19,173 nucleotides of DNA from Verrucomicrobiota bacterium (GTDB lineage Bacteria > Verrucomicrobiota > Verrucomicrobiia > Opitutales > Opitutaceae), in the NCBI GenBank assembly GCA_023391285.1, contig JAEWBF010000054.1, positions 1-19,173 of the forward strand, given 5' to 3'. How positions within the stretch are numbered: position 1 is the stretch's first letter; every line of letters begins with the position of its first letter. Positions 7,579-16,078 of this stretch are shown here, piece after piece. The translations under genes and the position numbers were made by a program. Under the pieces are notes generated by a model. The model saw nothing but the letters and a program-made list of their open reading frames with translations. It ran no database searches and had not been told where the DNA came from.

Positions 7579-9423
7579 TTACGGGACCTCGTAAACCTCC
7601 GCTAACGCCACCCCCGTTTTCCCCGCCACTCCGCTGATGTGCGCCGTATAGACACCCGGCTCCAGCGTGACCAAGAGTGCAGCGTCCTTGCTCCCAGTCG
7701 CCAGTTGACTCGCCCCCGTCGCTTTGGCCACAGCCGCGACCTCGTCATGGTTTGCTGTCGACGACCAGTCGTCGTTCTCCGCCAACACACTACTGCCTTT
7801 GAACAATTTCAAATATGGGTCGCTAAGTCGTCCCGCCACGCCGCCCATGCCCGGTCCGATACCGCGCACGAGAACCTTCCGCGGCCGATCGCCACTCACC
7901 ACGAAACCGGCGATCAGCGTGTTATCGCCTACGCCGACAAAACCGCGCGTCGAGAGCGCAGACACTCGCGTCGCACTGCCAGCCGCCGTCGACGCATCAT
8001 ACACCTCCAGCAACACAATGCCGGTCGCCGGCGCCCCTGAAGAACTCACATGCGCCGTGTAAACACCCGGATCCAACCGCGCCACCAAAGCCGCATCCGC
8101 CCCGCCGATTGCGAGGGGTGAATTCCCCAATCGTTTGGCCGCCTCCGCGGAATCGGTGCCATTGCCGCTCCCCTTTTCCCAATCGTCGTTTTCCAGGATC
8201 AAGGTCGAACCTCGAAAAACCTGCAGCTTGGGATTCTGCAGCACACCGCTCACACCTATACCTCCCAACGTCGGCCCCACCGCTCGCAACAACACGTCCT
8301 GCTTTCCATTCCCCACCACGACGAAGCCCGCGATCAAAGTATTCTCTCCCGTGCTCGCGACGCTCCGCGTCGACACCGCAGCGAGCCTTGGCGCCGTATT
8401 CACACCCGGCACGACCTCGAACTTCACCACAGAGCTCGTGACCGTTCCCAGCGGATTACTCACCCTCACCGAGTAGTTCCCCGCATCGCTCAACGCCGCA
8501 CTCGGGAACGCTAGGCTGGACTGCGTCGCTCCCGGGACCTCATTCCCGTCTCGATACCACTGATACGCCACCGCCGGAGACCCGCTCGCCAAAACCGCGA
8601 GATACCCGGGCGCTCCTTCCTCTACCGTCTGCGATCCCGGTTGAATTTCGATCTTCGGCTCCGCCGGCGCCACGAAGCGGACCTGAAACGAAGTTGTATA
8701 GGCAACGACTGGAACTCGGCGGTCAAATGGATCGTAAGCTAACGGCGAGTCGTAGATTTGATATCCAAAAGAGAGTCGCGACGGCTTTCCAGGTGATAAA
8801 TGCCATAGCGGAACAAATAGAGCATCGAGTCCACTACGGAAATCCTCGTGAACTGCAGTCGATCCGGAGCCGTAGAGCTGAAATTGAGTGGTATCCGCAT
8901 AGTAGATATACGGCCAGATATTAACCTGAAAATATCCAGACGACGCGTGCCTGCTGATTTCATGGGTAACCTTGGGCACAACTTCACCAAGATCTGCAGT
9001 TCCCGAAGGGAGCAGATTTGGATTCAGATTAATCTCGTAGGTTACGGTTCCTGCAATCGAACCGACCACCGACAGCGTGTAGATACCGCTGGGGATCGAA
9101 GCTTTTGTCGCGTAACGATCCTCATGATAAGCGAAGTCACCGCTGGTATATCGAGTGTAGTTCCCTACGTTTCCTCCGTTCGCAGGGCGCTTGAACTCGA
9201 ACGACAGGATCTCTCCAAAGCTAGCTCGATCGTTCACAAAAGCACTCGCGGCCACTTGGAAGCCCACGCTGTTGAGATCCAGAGCACCATAAACTGCGTC
9301 AATCTGCACTGTAATTGATATATCTCTGGATTGAGCAATCAGTCGCGCGTCGAACGTCGTGCAGGCGAGAATAACGCCGAGCCAAAGCGCCCGAATGATG
9401 AAGCGAGGAGGCGGAGGTTTCAT
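7579..9423 (-). CDS. Secreted Ig-like protein with twin C-terminal modules
   Basis: Predicted exported protein of 614 residues. A signal peptide (RALWLGVILACTTFDARLIA) precedes an unrecognised N-terminal region (about 34-250). An immunoglobulin-like domain follows at about 255-338, seen from VAYQWYRDGNEVPGATQ and DAGNYSVRVSNPLG. Two homologous modules of roughly 130 residues come next (346-476 and 486-614). Both contain NTLIAGFVV, GP(T/G)(L/M)GG, ENDDW, DAAL, PGVYTAH and EVY. From memory, such modules are common at the ends of secreted Verrucomicrobiota proteins. The ATG at 9423 is chosen because it places the signal peptide at the N-terminus; the frame extends 16 residues upstream. The 5' part (about 8680-9420) is visibly AT-richer than the rest of the window. 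It is probably surface or extracellular; a binding or matrix role is only a guess. Confidence 0.85.
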   Translation of the reverse strand: MKPPPPRFIIRALWLGVILACTTFDARLIAQSRDISITVQIDAVYGALDLNSVGFQVAASAFVNDRASFGEILSFEFKRPANGGNVGNYTRYTSGDFAYHEDRYATKASIPSGIYTLSVVGSIAGTVTYEINLNPNLLPSGTADLGEVVPKVTHEISRHASSGYFQVNIWPYIYYADTTQFQLYGSGSTAVHEDFRSGLDALFVPLWHLSPGKPSRLSFGYQIYDSPLAYDPFDRRVPVVAYTTSFQVRFVAPAEPKIEIQPGSQTVEEGAPGYLAVLASGSPAVAYQWYRDGNEVPGATQSSLAFPSAALSDAGNYSVRVSNPLGTVTSSVVKFEVVPGVNTAPRLAAVSTRSVASTGENTLIAGFVVVGNGKQDVLLRAVGPTLGGIGVSGVLQNPKLQVFRGSTLILENDDWEKGSGNGTDSAEAAKRLGNSPLAIGGADAALVARLDPGVYTAHVSSSGAPATGIVLLEVYDASTAAGSATRVSALSTRGFVGVGDNTLIAGFVVSGDRPRKVLVRGIGPGMGGVAGRLSDPYLKLFKGSSVLAENDDWSSTANHDEVAAVAKATGASQLATGSKDAALLVTLEPGVYTAHISGVAGKTGVALAEVYEVP

Positions 9424-9518
9424 GAGCTGGACTGTTGCAGCAGAACACGCGCCCTTGATCTGTCGACTCAAACGAGCGTCACATTCGCCGCCCGATATCC
9501 CTCAACTCGAATTCTCTG

Positions 9519-11486
9519 TCACTTTTTCATAGCCCATCGAAACGCAGAGAGTGCTATCTCCTCATCCTCAATCCGCGCGCGCCCCCCTTCCCCGTCCATA
9601 TTCACCACCACCCAACTCCTTCTCCCCGCGTCGTCCAATCGCGGACACACCACAGTCCCCCGCGTCACCTCATACCGCTCCGTCACGCCCGCGCGCTCCG
9701 CATAGACTTCCACGATCTTCTCCAAGATCGCCCGCCCTCTCTCTCCCTGCGGCTGCGCGCCCAACACCACCACCCACCCGGCACCGAGTTTCCGCTCGCT
9801 CAGCCATCCGGATTCTTCTCCCGGCACACGATCCGTGCGCAGCGTCCCGACCATCCGTGTATCCACATCGGTAACACGCAACGCCGAACACCACCCCGCC
9901 AGCGGCGCGCTCCGTCCAAACGCCTCGCCCTCCGCTCCCGTTCCCGTCACCGGAAACGAAAACTCGGCCTCGACGCCCGCCAGCTTCTCCACCGCGCCCA
10001 ACCCGCCATCCAGCGGCAAACCATGCTCCGCCGTGCGCGTCCCCGTCACCGGCGCGCAAATCCACACGCCGCCCGCGCGCACCATCGCCTCCACCTTCGT
10101 CAAAAATTCCGCGCTCACATGCGGCATCATCGGCGTGATCAAAAGCTTCACGCCGTCCAGCGCCGCGCCCTCGAATCGCACGTCGCGATGTATCCCCAAA
10201 TCCAGCACGATCCCATGCCACTCCGCGATCGTCGCATTGAAACTCACGACATGCGTCCGATGCCCGCCCAACGGCTCCGTCTCGATCATCGCCCGCCCAT
10301 GGTCCGACCACGTGATCGCCACTTCCGCCGGCGCCGGACGCGTCCCATCTAACAGCTGTTCCAACTCCTTCCGCGCCGCCTCCACTTTCAACACTTCCGC
10401 ATATCCCACCGAGGGTTTGAACCACGCGCTCATGATCGCGCTGTGCGGCAACTCGCACCCGCTCCGCTGCTGCCGCCAAAGCCAATAGTTCACCGCCTCC
10501 GCCCCCAACGCATAACTCACCACCGCCTCGGCAGCCAAAAACCCCGGCGGATGCGCCACCTCGTGCGAGCCGAACCAGCCGTTGTGCGTGACACTCGTCT
10601 CCATCAACCAGTGCCCGCGCCCCGGCTTCGCCGGACGAAACACATCGTTGTCCAACACGATCGCCCGCCAGTTGTCCGCCGGCGGATAGTTGTCGAACGA
10701 CACAAAATCCAACCCTTCGCACATCCGCTCGAAGTTCACCGCAAACTGCAGCCCGAAATTATGCGTGATCGGCCGGTCCGAATGCTTCCGCAACGCCGCA
10801 CACTGCGCATCCATGAACTCCGCGATGCTCTCCCGCCCATACATCCGATACGCCGTGCTCAACGACGCATTGTGCAGAAACGGCGTCTTCACCGGCGCCG
10901 GCACCTGCTCGAACGTCTGATACCGCTCGCTCCAGATATCCGCACCCCACGCTTCATTCAGCCGCTCGATCGTGCCGTATTTGTTTTTCAACCACACGTG
11001 CCACCCCGCGATCGCCGAGGGATTGAAGTCCTCCGCCACGTGACACCCAAACTCGTTGTCGATCTGCCACGCCACCAGCGCCGGATGCTTTCCCAACGCC
11101 GCCCCGCACGCCTCCGCAATCCGCAAACACGCCGCGCGCACCACCGGATTCGCATACGACGCATGCTGCCGCGCCCCATGGCTCATCGTCACGCCGTCCG
11201 CATTCACGAAACACCGCTCCGGATGCCCGTGCGTCAACCACACCGGCGGCGTCGGCGTCGGCGTGCACCACACCACGCCAATCCCTGCCTCGTGTAACCG
11301 ATCCATCACGCGCACGAAGAACTCGAACGACACTTTCCCTTCCTCCGGCTCGAGTTTCGCCCACGTGAACTCACCCATCCGCACCACGTTCAACCCGACG
11401 CGCTTCATCTCCGCGATGTCCCGCTCAATGTCCGCCTCAGGCCAAAGCTCCGGATAATAACACGCGCCGTGATAAAGTTTTTTCAT
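9519..11486 (-). CDS. Beta-galactosidase, glycoside hydrolase family 42
   Basis: Predicted retaining beta-galactosidase of 655 residues that releases terminal galactose from oligosaccharides. No signal peptide is seen, so it is likely cytoplasmic. The N-terminus (KKLYHGACYYPELWPEADIE) and MGEFTWAKLEPEEG (37-50) are characteristic of GH42. The acid/base glutamate is E145 in AWQIDNEFGCH and the nucleophile is E296 in HWLMETSVTHNGW. The usual TIM barrel, central trimerisation domain (MIETEPLGGHRTHVV, with VKLLITPMMPHV) and small C-terminal beta domain are all within normal length. It lies 95 bases upstream of the Ig-like gene on the same strand and diverges from the gene at 11685. GH42 enzymes often act on galactans or arabinogalactan oligosaccharides, which would suit the araBAD set nearby; this link is inference. 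Confidence 0.94.
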   Translation of the reverse strand: MKKLYHGACYYPELWPEADIERDIAEMKRVGLNVVRMGEFTWAKLEPEEGKVSFEFFVRVMDRLHEAGIGVVWCTPTPTPPVWLTHGHPERCFVNADGVTMSHGARQHASYANPVVRAACLRIAEACGAALGKHPALVAWQIDNEFGCHVAEDFNPSAIAGWHVWLKNKYGTIERLNEAWGADIWSERYQTFEQVPAPVKTPFLHNASLSTAYRMYGRESIAEFMDAQCAALRKHSDRPITHNFGLQFAVNFERMCEGLDFVSFDNYPPADNWRAIVLDNDVFRPAKPGRGHWLMETSVTHNGWFGSHEVAHPPGFLAAEAVVSYALGAEAVNYWLWRQQRSGCELPHSAIMSAWFKPSVGYAEVLKVEAARKELEQLLDGTRPAPAEVAITWSDHGRAMIETEPLGGHRTHVVSFNATIAEWHGIVLDLGIHRDVRFEGAALDGVKLLITPMMPHVSAEFLTKVEAMVRAGGVWICAPVTGTRTAEHGLPLDGGLGAVEKLAGVEAEFSFPVTGTGAEGEAFGRSAPLAGWCSALRVTDVDTRMVGTLRTDRVPGEESGWLSERKLGAGWVVVLGAQPQGERGRAILEKIVEVYAERAGVTERYEVTRGTVVCPRLDDAGRRSWVVVNMDGEGGRARIEDEEIALSAFRWAMKK

Positions 11487-11567
11487 GGTTCAGGGTAAAC
11501 GTCCCGCGACTCAACCCACCCCGCGCCCGAAAGCCAGCCATCCCCATTCGGAGAGTCCGCCCCCCTC

Positions 11568-11617
11568 GTAGCGGAAGACAGCCTGCCCCGACAGGTCGGG
11601 GTAAGTCTTTCGCTCCA
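11568..11617. repeat. Imperfect palindrome headed by GTAG
   Basis: GTAG (11568-11571) begins an imperfect palindrome. The outer arms GTAGCGGAAGAC and GTCTTTCGCTCC pair at 10 of 12 positions, and the inner arms CCCCGAC (11586-11592) and GTCGGGG (11595-11601) pair fully. The right arm contains GGGGTAAG; the related palindrome at 18811-18873 has GGGGTAAC at the matching place. It lies in the region between the divergent galactosidase and TPR-like genes. Confidence 0.55.
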
Positions 11618-11638
11618 TCTTCCCAAAATAATCTTGCC

Positions 11639-11668
11639 GTCCTATCTGTCCTACTTCTGATAGGACAG
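11639..11668. repeat. Alternative hairpins from GTCCTA units before the TPR-like gene
   Basis: GTCCTATC (11639-11646) can pair with GATAGGAC (11659-11666). Alternatively CTGTCCTA (11646-11653) can pair with TAGGACAG (11661-11668). The two 8-bp stems are mutually exclusive. The element ends 16 bases before the ATG at 11685. It may be phased spacer DNA with one unit inverted, or an RNA switch or operator; the sequence alone does not decide. Confidence 0.5.
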
Positions 11669-11684
11669 TAAGCCACAACGCCCC

Positions 11685-13064
11685 ATGCCAAAATTTCCCC
11701 CGATTCTCCACTCCACTCTTCTCGTCGCGCTCACGTTCCTCAGCCTCGTCTCCGTCCGCGCCACCGAATGGCTTCTCGACTACGACGTCACCGAAGAGCT
11801 GCGCATCGAGAGCACCGACGCCAACACGCCTGCCGAAACCAGCAGGCGTTCCTTCCACCAGTCCGTCGCCCTCGCACCCAGCCACCTCGTCGTGAAGGAC
11901 GACCGCCAGCAGCTCATCCGCGATTTCGCCAGCCGCCGCTACCACCTCATCAACCCCGCCACCGCAACCTACGACACGTTCTCGCTCTTTGCCTTCGTCG
12001 ATTTGCTCGAAGCCGAGCTCGCCAACCGCAACGCCCTCGGCGCCGGCATGCGCGCCGCCGACGTCTCGGCGATGGCCACCCAGTTCTCCCGCTTCGACAA
12101 CGAAACCAACCTTCGCCTCGAATCGCTCCCTCACCCGCAAAACCCCGCCGAGCCCGTCATCGAAGAAACCACCGTCGAATCGGCGCTCGAATTCCGCCAC
12201 GACGGACACCTCGTCGCTCGCTTCACGCCCTCGAACACCGCGCTTCCTTCCGATCTCCAGCCCCGCCTCGCCAGCTACCTCGCCTACACCTTCGAACTTC
12301 ATCCCAAAATCCGCCGCCGCATCGTCGCCTCCAGCCAAATTCCCCAAGAACTCCGCTTCACTTCCCGCACCGGCAACCGCTTTACCACCACCACGCTTCG
12401 CCTGCGCTCCGCCGCGTCTTCGTCCACCAACACCTCTCTCCTCCCGCCCAACGCCGCTCCCGCCAACCGCCCCGACGATCCCGTCCTTCAACTTCTCGCC
12501 CACATCCGCCGCGCCGAGCAAACCACGCCGCCCGCCTCCCGCGAAGAAACCCTCGCGTTCGTCCGCTCCGCACTCGACGCCAATCGTCCGCTCGACGCCC
12601 TTCTCGCCCTCATCGAGCATCAGCTCCAAACCGGCGAATCGATCGGCGAAGAACTCAGGCGCCTTCGCAAGCGCTTCGACTCCGATCCCGGCTGCCGCAC
12701 GTATCGCGGCGCTTTCGATCAATCGAGCAAGGAAGCCTGCGAAGCCAGCCTCGCCGCCAACGCCACGCTCGACCGCTCCGGCCTCGCCCGCGCCCACATG
12801 CTCGAGCTCCAGCGCGCCAATCACCTCGCACGCCTCGGCCGCGCGGCCGAAGCCCGCGAAAGTTACCTCCTCGTCCTTCGCGCCAACCCGTTTCACGCCG
12901 GCGCACTCCACGATCTCGGCGCGCTGCTCGCCCGCTCCTGGGATCACCCAAAAGCCTGGCTGTGCTGGGACACCGCCCGCCGCCTCTATCCGCGACACCC
13001 GATGCTGAAATCCATCGCAGAACGCGAACAGCAACTCCTCTCCCGCTACCCCGAGTTCTTCTGA
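11685..13064 (+). CDS. Exported TPR-like protein of unknown function
   Basis: The 459-residue product has a signal peptide (LLVALTFLSLVSVRA, likely cleaved near residue 26). The next 230 residues are unrecognised and begin with WLLDYDVTEELRIESTD. A low-complexity stretch follows (about 240-270, rich in S, T, N and P), then a helical C-terminal region. The end (about 365-440) reads like tetratricopeptide repeats: LARAHMLELQRANHLARLG, AEARESYLLVLRANPFHAG, then ALHDLGALLARSWDHPKAW. It is likely periplasmic or outer-membrane associated and may be a scaffold. It diverges from the galactosidase gene and is separated from the GntR gene by 87 bases holding two hairpins, so it is probably not in the GntR-ABC operon. 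No enzyme motif was seen. The reading frame and signal peptide make it a confident gene with an unknown role. Confidence 0.82.
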   Translation: MPKFPPILHSTLLVALTFLSLVSVRATEWLLDYDVTEELRIESTDANTPAETSRRSFHQSVALAPSHLVVKDDRQQLIRDFASRRYHLINPATATYDTFSLFAFVDLLEAELANRNALGAGMRAADVSAMATQFSRFDNETNLRLESLPHPQNPAEPVIEETTVESALEFRHDGHLVARFTPSNTALPSDLQPRLASYLAYTFELHPKIRRRIVASSQIPQELRFTSRTGNRFTTTTLRLRSAASSSTNTSLLPPNAAPANRPDDPVLQLLAHIRRAEQTTPPASREETLAFVRSALDANRPLDALLALIEHQLQTGESIGEELRRLRKRFDSDPGCRTYRGAFDQSSKEACEASLAANATLDRSGLARAHMLELQRANHLARLGRAAEARESYLLVLRANPFHAGALHDLGALLARSWDHPKAWLCWDTARRLYPRHPMLKSIAEREQQLLSRYPEFF

Positions 13065-13067
13065 CCT

Positions 13068-13107
13068 GGCGCGGAAGCGCCGGTAGGGACGGGTCTCCCA
13101 CCCGTCC
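13068..13107. repeat. Two adjacent hairpins, second headed by GTAG
   Basis: The first hairpin is GGCGC (13068-13072) with GCGCC (13077-13081) and a GGAA tetraloop. The second follows GTAG (13083-13086) and is GGACGGGT (13087-13094) with ACCCGTCC (13100-13107). The pair starts three bases after the stop codon of the TPR-like gene. The layout is that of a REP/BIME-like unit. It could also insulate that gene from the GntR operon, although no T run is present. Confidence 0.68.
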
Positions 13108-13151
13108 GCTCGGTCGCCCTCCTTCATCTTCTTAAAGTTACTCTAGCCCCC

Positions 13152-13535
13152 ATGCTCCCGTTCCCCGTCGAACTCAAGCCCGGCTTCCCCCTCGCCGAGC
13201 AGGTGATCTTCGCCGTGAAACGCGCCGTCGTCGCCGGCCAGCTCAAACCCGGCGCCACGTTTCCTTCCGTCCGCGTGCTCAGCCAGGAGCTGAAAATCAA
13301 TCCCAACACCGCGCACAAAATCATCGCCGCACTCGTCCACGAAGGCGTCCTCCTCACCACGCCCGCCGTCGGCAGCATCGTCGCCGAACCCGAAGCCGGC
13401 GACAAACGCGCACGCGCCGCCCTCCTCGACGACGAACTCGAGCGCGTCGTCGTCGAAGCCAAGAAACTCGGCCTCACCCTCGACGAGGTCCGCACCGCTC
13501 TCGCCCACCAATGGCGCCGCCTCGGCGGAAAATAA
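13152..13535 (+). CDS. GntR-family transcriptional regulator, YtrA type
   Basis: Short 127-residue GntR regulator. The winged helix-turn-helix covers about residues 8-78. It shows the family pattern PLAEQVIFAVKRAVVAGQLKPG, then FPSVRVLSQELKINPNTAHKIIAALVHEGVL. The C-terminal part is only a short helical extension (DDELERVVVEAKKLGLTLDEVRTALAHQW), as in the YtrA subfamily, which lacks a large ligand domain. YtrA-type regulators usually sit first in an operon with an ABC transporter they repress, which is the arrangement here, with the ATPase starting 34 bases downstream. The ATG at 13152 gives the correct N-terminus; no Shine-Dalgarno is seen. Autoregulation of the three-gene cassette is likely from the family, but no clear operator could be identified upstream. 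Confidence 0.92.
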   Translation: MLPFPVELKPGFPLAEQVIFAVKRAVVAGQLKPGATFPSVRVLSQELKINPNTAHKIIAALVHEGVLLTTPAVGSIVAEPEAGDKRARAALLDDELERVVVEAKKLGLTLDEVRTALAHQWRRLGGK

Positions 13536-13536
13536 C

Positions 13537-13552
13537 CTTCGCGAACTCCGCG
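13537..13552 (+). repeat. Short CTTCGCGAACTCCGCG spacer
   Basis: Two units (CTTCGCGAA and CTCCGCG) fill most of the 34-base gap between the GntR gene and the ATPase gene. They resemble the longer phased spacers elsewhere in the window. Being this close inside an operon, it is unlikely to be a promoter. Confidence 0.4.
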
Positions 13553-13569
13553 CCCCCCCCACTCGCCCC

Positions 13570-14484
13570 ATGAACGCCATCGCAACCTATCAGCTCACGC
13601 GCCGCTTCGGCCAACACGACGCCGTGCACGACCTCACGTTCGAGCTCCCCACCGGCAGCGTCTGCGCCCTCGTCGGCCCCAACGGTTCCGGCAAGACCAC
13701 CACGCTCAAACTGCTGATGAACCTCCTGCACCCCACGCGCGGCCGCGCACAGGTGCTCGGCGTCGACTCCACCCGTCTCGGCCCGCGCGAGTTCGCGCGC
13801 ATCGGCTACGTCTCCGAAAACCAGCAGCTCCCGCCGTGGATGAGCGTCCGCGAGCTCATCGCCTACTGCCGCCCGCTCTATCCCACCTGGGACACCGCCC
13901 TCGAACGAAAACTCCTCGACCAGTTCTCGCTGCCGCCCGACCGAAAACTCCGTCATCTCTCGCGCGGCATGACGATGAAGGCCGCCCTTCTCGTCTCCCT
14001 CGCCTACCGCCCTTCGCTCGTCCTCCTCGACGAACCGTTCAGCGGTCTCGATCCGCTCGTCCGCGACGAATTTGTCCACGGCCTCCTCGAAATCGCCAGC
14101 GCCGGCGATTGGACCGTCCTCGTTTCCTCCCACGACGTCGACGAGGTCGAACGCCTCGTCGATCGCCTCGCCTTCATCGACGCCGGCCGCCTCCTCCTGC
14201 ACGAATCCACCGAACGCCTCCAAGCCCGCTTCCGCCGCATCGAGGTCCATCTCCACGGCGCACCCGCCCAACTCTCCGCCCCGCCACCCCCCTGGCTCGC
14301 TTTCGAATCCTCCGGGCAACGCATCCGTTTTGTTGATACAGCCTACGATCCCGCCGCCACCGAAGCCGCCTGCCGCGCCCGTTTCCCCGCCGCCGCCGTC
14401 ACCGCTCACCCGATGTCGCTCCGCGAAATCTTCGTTACGCTCGCCCGCGCCCAACGCCCCGCCTCGAAAGGAGCCGCCGCATGA
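13570..14484 (+). CDS. ABC transporter ATP-binding protein
   Basis: Cytoplasmic ATPase subunit of an ABC-2-type system, 304 residues. Motifs in order: Walker A GPNGSGKTT (36-44), Q-loop SENQQLPPW (82-90), signature LSRGM (130-134, a variant of LSGGQ), Walker B LVLLDEP (150-156) with the catalytic E155, D-loop SGLDP (158-162) and the switch histidine H188 (SSHDVDEVE). The final roughly 100 residues form a C-terminal extension after the nucleotide-binding domain. The stop codon overlaps the start of the permease gene (ATGA), indicating translational coupling. The closest known organisation is YtrB or a bacitracin/lantibiotic-type exporter under a YtrA regulator. The substrate cannot be predicted from sequence. 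Confidence 0.94.
   Translation: MNAIATYQLTRRFGQHDAVHDLTFELPTGSVCALVGPNGSGKTTTLKLLMNLLHPTRGRAQVLGVDSTRLGPREFARIGYVSENQQLPPWMSVRELIAYCRPLYPTWDTALERKLLDQFSLPPDRKLRHLSRGMTMKAALLVSLAYRPSLVLLDEPFSGLDPLVRDEFVHGLLEIASAGDWTVLVSSHDVDEVERLVDRLAFIDAGRLLLHESTERLQARFRRIEVHLHGAPAQLSAPPPPWLAFESSGQRIRFVDTAYDPAATEAACRARFPAAAVTAHPMSLREIFVTLARAQRPASKGAAA
14467..14473 (+). promoter_or_regulatory. Shine-Dalgarno site of the ABC permease gene
   Basis: AAAGGAG lies inside the end of the ATPase gene, seven bases before the permease ATG at 14481. It is the strongest ribosome binding site in the window and fixes the permease start at the overlapping ATGA. Confidence 0.8.
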
Positions 14485-16064
14485 ATCTCATCTGGCACCT
14501 CGCCCGCAAAGATCTCCGCCGCCTCCTGATCCCCGGCGCCATTTTCCTCGTCCTGCTCGTCTGCAAGCTCCTGCTCGCGACTCAAATCCTCGACGTCATC
14601 GACTATCATCAATTCGCCACGTTGCGCGACTACCTCAAAGTCGCGCTCCTGGCGGAGCTCATCTTCGGCTACGCTCTCGTCGCTGCCATCATTCAGGAAG
14701 ATCCGCTCGTTGGCAGCCGCGCGTTCTGGATGACCCGCCCCATCTCGGGGCTGCAACTCCTCGCCGGCAAACTTCTCGTTCTTCTCCTGATCGTCGTCCT
14801 GCTGCCCGTCTTCGTCATGCTCCCGTGGTGGCTCGCCTGCGACCTTCCCGCACGCGGGCTGCTCGTCGCGGCCTCCGGCACCGCCTTCATCCAAACCCTG
14901 CTCGTGCTCGCCGGCCTGCCGTTTGCAGTCCTCACCGCCAACCTCGCACGCTACGTCGCCTGCACCATCGGAGTCTTTGCGACGGTGGTCGTCGCGAAGC
15001 TTCTCCTTCAACGCGCCGGTTGGATCATGCCCGCGATCTCACCCGCGCTGGCGGAAACACGCTCCACCGTCGTCGCCATCCTCCTGTGCGCCACCGTCCT
15101 CTTTCTAGTCATTCATCATTACCGCACGCGGCGCACGCTCCGCTCCATCGCGATCGGCGCCACCGGCCTGTCGCTCGCCTTCGCCGCCAACATCGCCTGG
15201 CCCGCCGCATGGTCCGTCCCACGCGAATCCGAAGTCGCCAGCATCGCCCCCACCACCCTCCGAATCGACGTCGAAGCCGCCAACCTCCTCACTCAAGGCC
15301 GCACACGTGTCTCCAGCTTTCTGACTCTGCGCGGACGCATCCACGGCCTGCCCGAAAACGCCATCCCTGAGCGGTTCACCGGCCGCCAAATCTGGACGTG
15401 GCCCGACGGCACCCAGACCACGTTGCCCGTCGATAAACCCACCAGCGCCGTCGCCTTCGAGAATAGCGTGCGCCATCATCTCGGTTTTCCCGCCGCCTCA
15501 CCCGAGTCCACGCTCCGCTTCTTCAACGAAGTCGAATCCGACGGGACCCGGCTCTTCGCTTTCTCCGGTCCCTGGCCCGCATCCGCGCTTCCCCAAGCCG
15601 CCAACCCGCCGCGTTCCTTCGCCCTCGACGTCCACACTCGCTTGCTCGAGCCCGCATTGATCGGCGAAGTAGACCTCGCCGTCGGTGCGTCCATCGCTTC
15701 CGCCGGCCGAACGCTCCGCGTGCTTCAAATCACCGATACCTCCCGGGATCGCACCGAGATCTCGCTGCTGGAGATCACGCCGCCCCGTCGGGCACACGCG
15801 CTTCAATCCCACCAACTCTTCCTCATCGATCGCTCCATCGACTTGCTCTCCGGATTCCACGAGCATCGCTCCGAGCATTTTAACGTCGCCGGAGTAGCCG
15901 TTTCCGCCCGCACCTTCATCGGACACTCCGCCCAACTGCCCGAAGCCGCCACGCCCTTCGCCCGCCATCGCCACCGCTTCCGCCTCGCTTGGGTCGACTA
16001 CGAATCCCTCGGCTCCATCACCCTCTCCACCCAACGCTCCGACCTGCCCGTCACCATCGATTAA
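14481..16064 (+). CDS. ABC-2-type permease with large soluble C-terminal domain
   Basis: Membrane subunit paired with the preceding ATPase, 527 residues. The N-terminal half (about 1-245) has about seven hydrophobic segments, including IPGAIFLVLLVCKLLL, LLAELIFGYALVAAI, LLVLLLIVVLLPVFVML and VVAILLCATVLFLVIHHY. The segment RAFWMTRPISGLQLLAGKLL (near 80-99) is a characteristic ABC-2 permease signature. After the last hydrophobic segment (ending in FAANIAWPAAW), about 280 residues form a soluble domain with no membrane segment and no recognised family, probably on the outer face of the membrane. The gene overlaps the ATPase gene by four bases. The extra domain is unusual next to simple permeases of 240-300 residues and may bind the substrate or envelope partner. 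Export of a peptide, lipid or antibiotic is plausible but unproven. Confidence 0.87.
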   Translation: MNLIWHLARKDLRRLLIPGAIFLVLLVCKLLLATQILDVIDYHQFATLRDYLKVALLAELIFGYALVAAIIQEDPLVGSRAFWMTRPISGLQLLAGKLLVLLLIVVLLPVFVMLPWWLACDLPARGLLVAASGTAFIQTLLVLAGLPFAVLTANLARYVACTIGVFATVVVAKLLLQRAGWIMPAISPALAETRSTVVAILLCATVLFLVIHHYRTRRTLRSIAIGATGLSLAFAANIAWPAAWSVPRESEVASIAPTTLRIDVEAANLLTQGRTRVSSFLTLRGRIHGLPENAIPERFTGRQIWTWPDGTQTTLPVDKPTSAVAFENSVRHHLGFPAASPESTLRFFNEVESDGTRLFAFSGPWPASALPQAANPPRSFALDVHTRLLEPALIGEVDLAVGASIASAGRTLRVLQITDTSRDRTEISLLEITPPRRAHALQSHQLFLIDRSIDLLSGFHEHRSEHFNVAGVAVSARTFIGHSAQLPEAATPFARHRHRFRLAWVDYESLGSITLSTQRSDLPVTID

Positions 16065-16078
16065 CCGTCCCTCCGCCC

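Noticed and set aside
11511..13127. Minus-strand open frame of 538 codons opposite the TPR-like gene
   Set aside because: It is a glycine- and acid-rich shadow. The plus-strand frame has a signal peptide and a normal composition.
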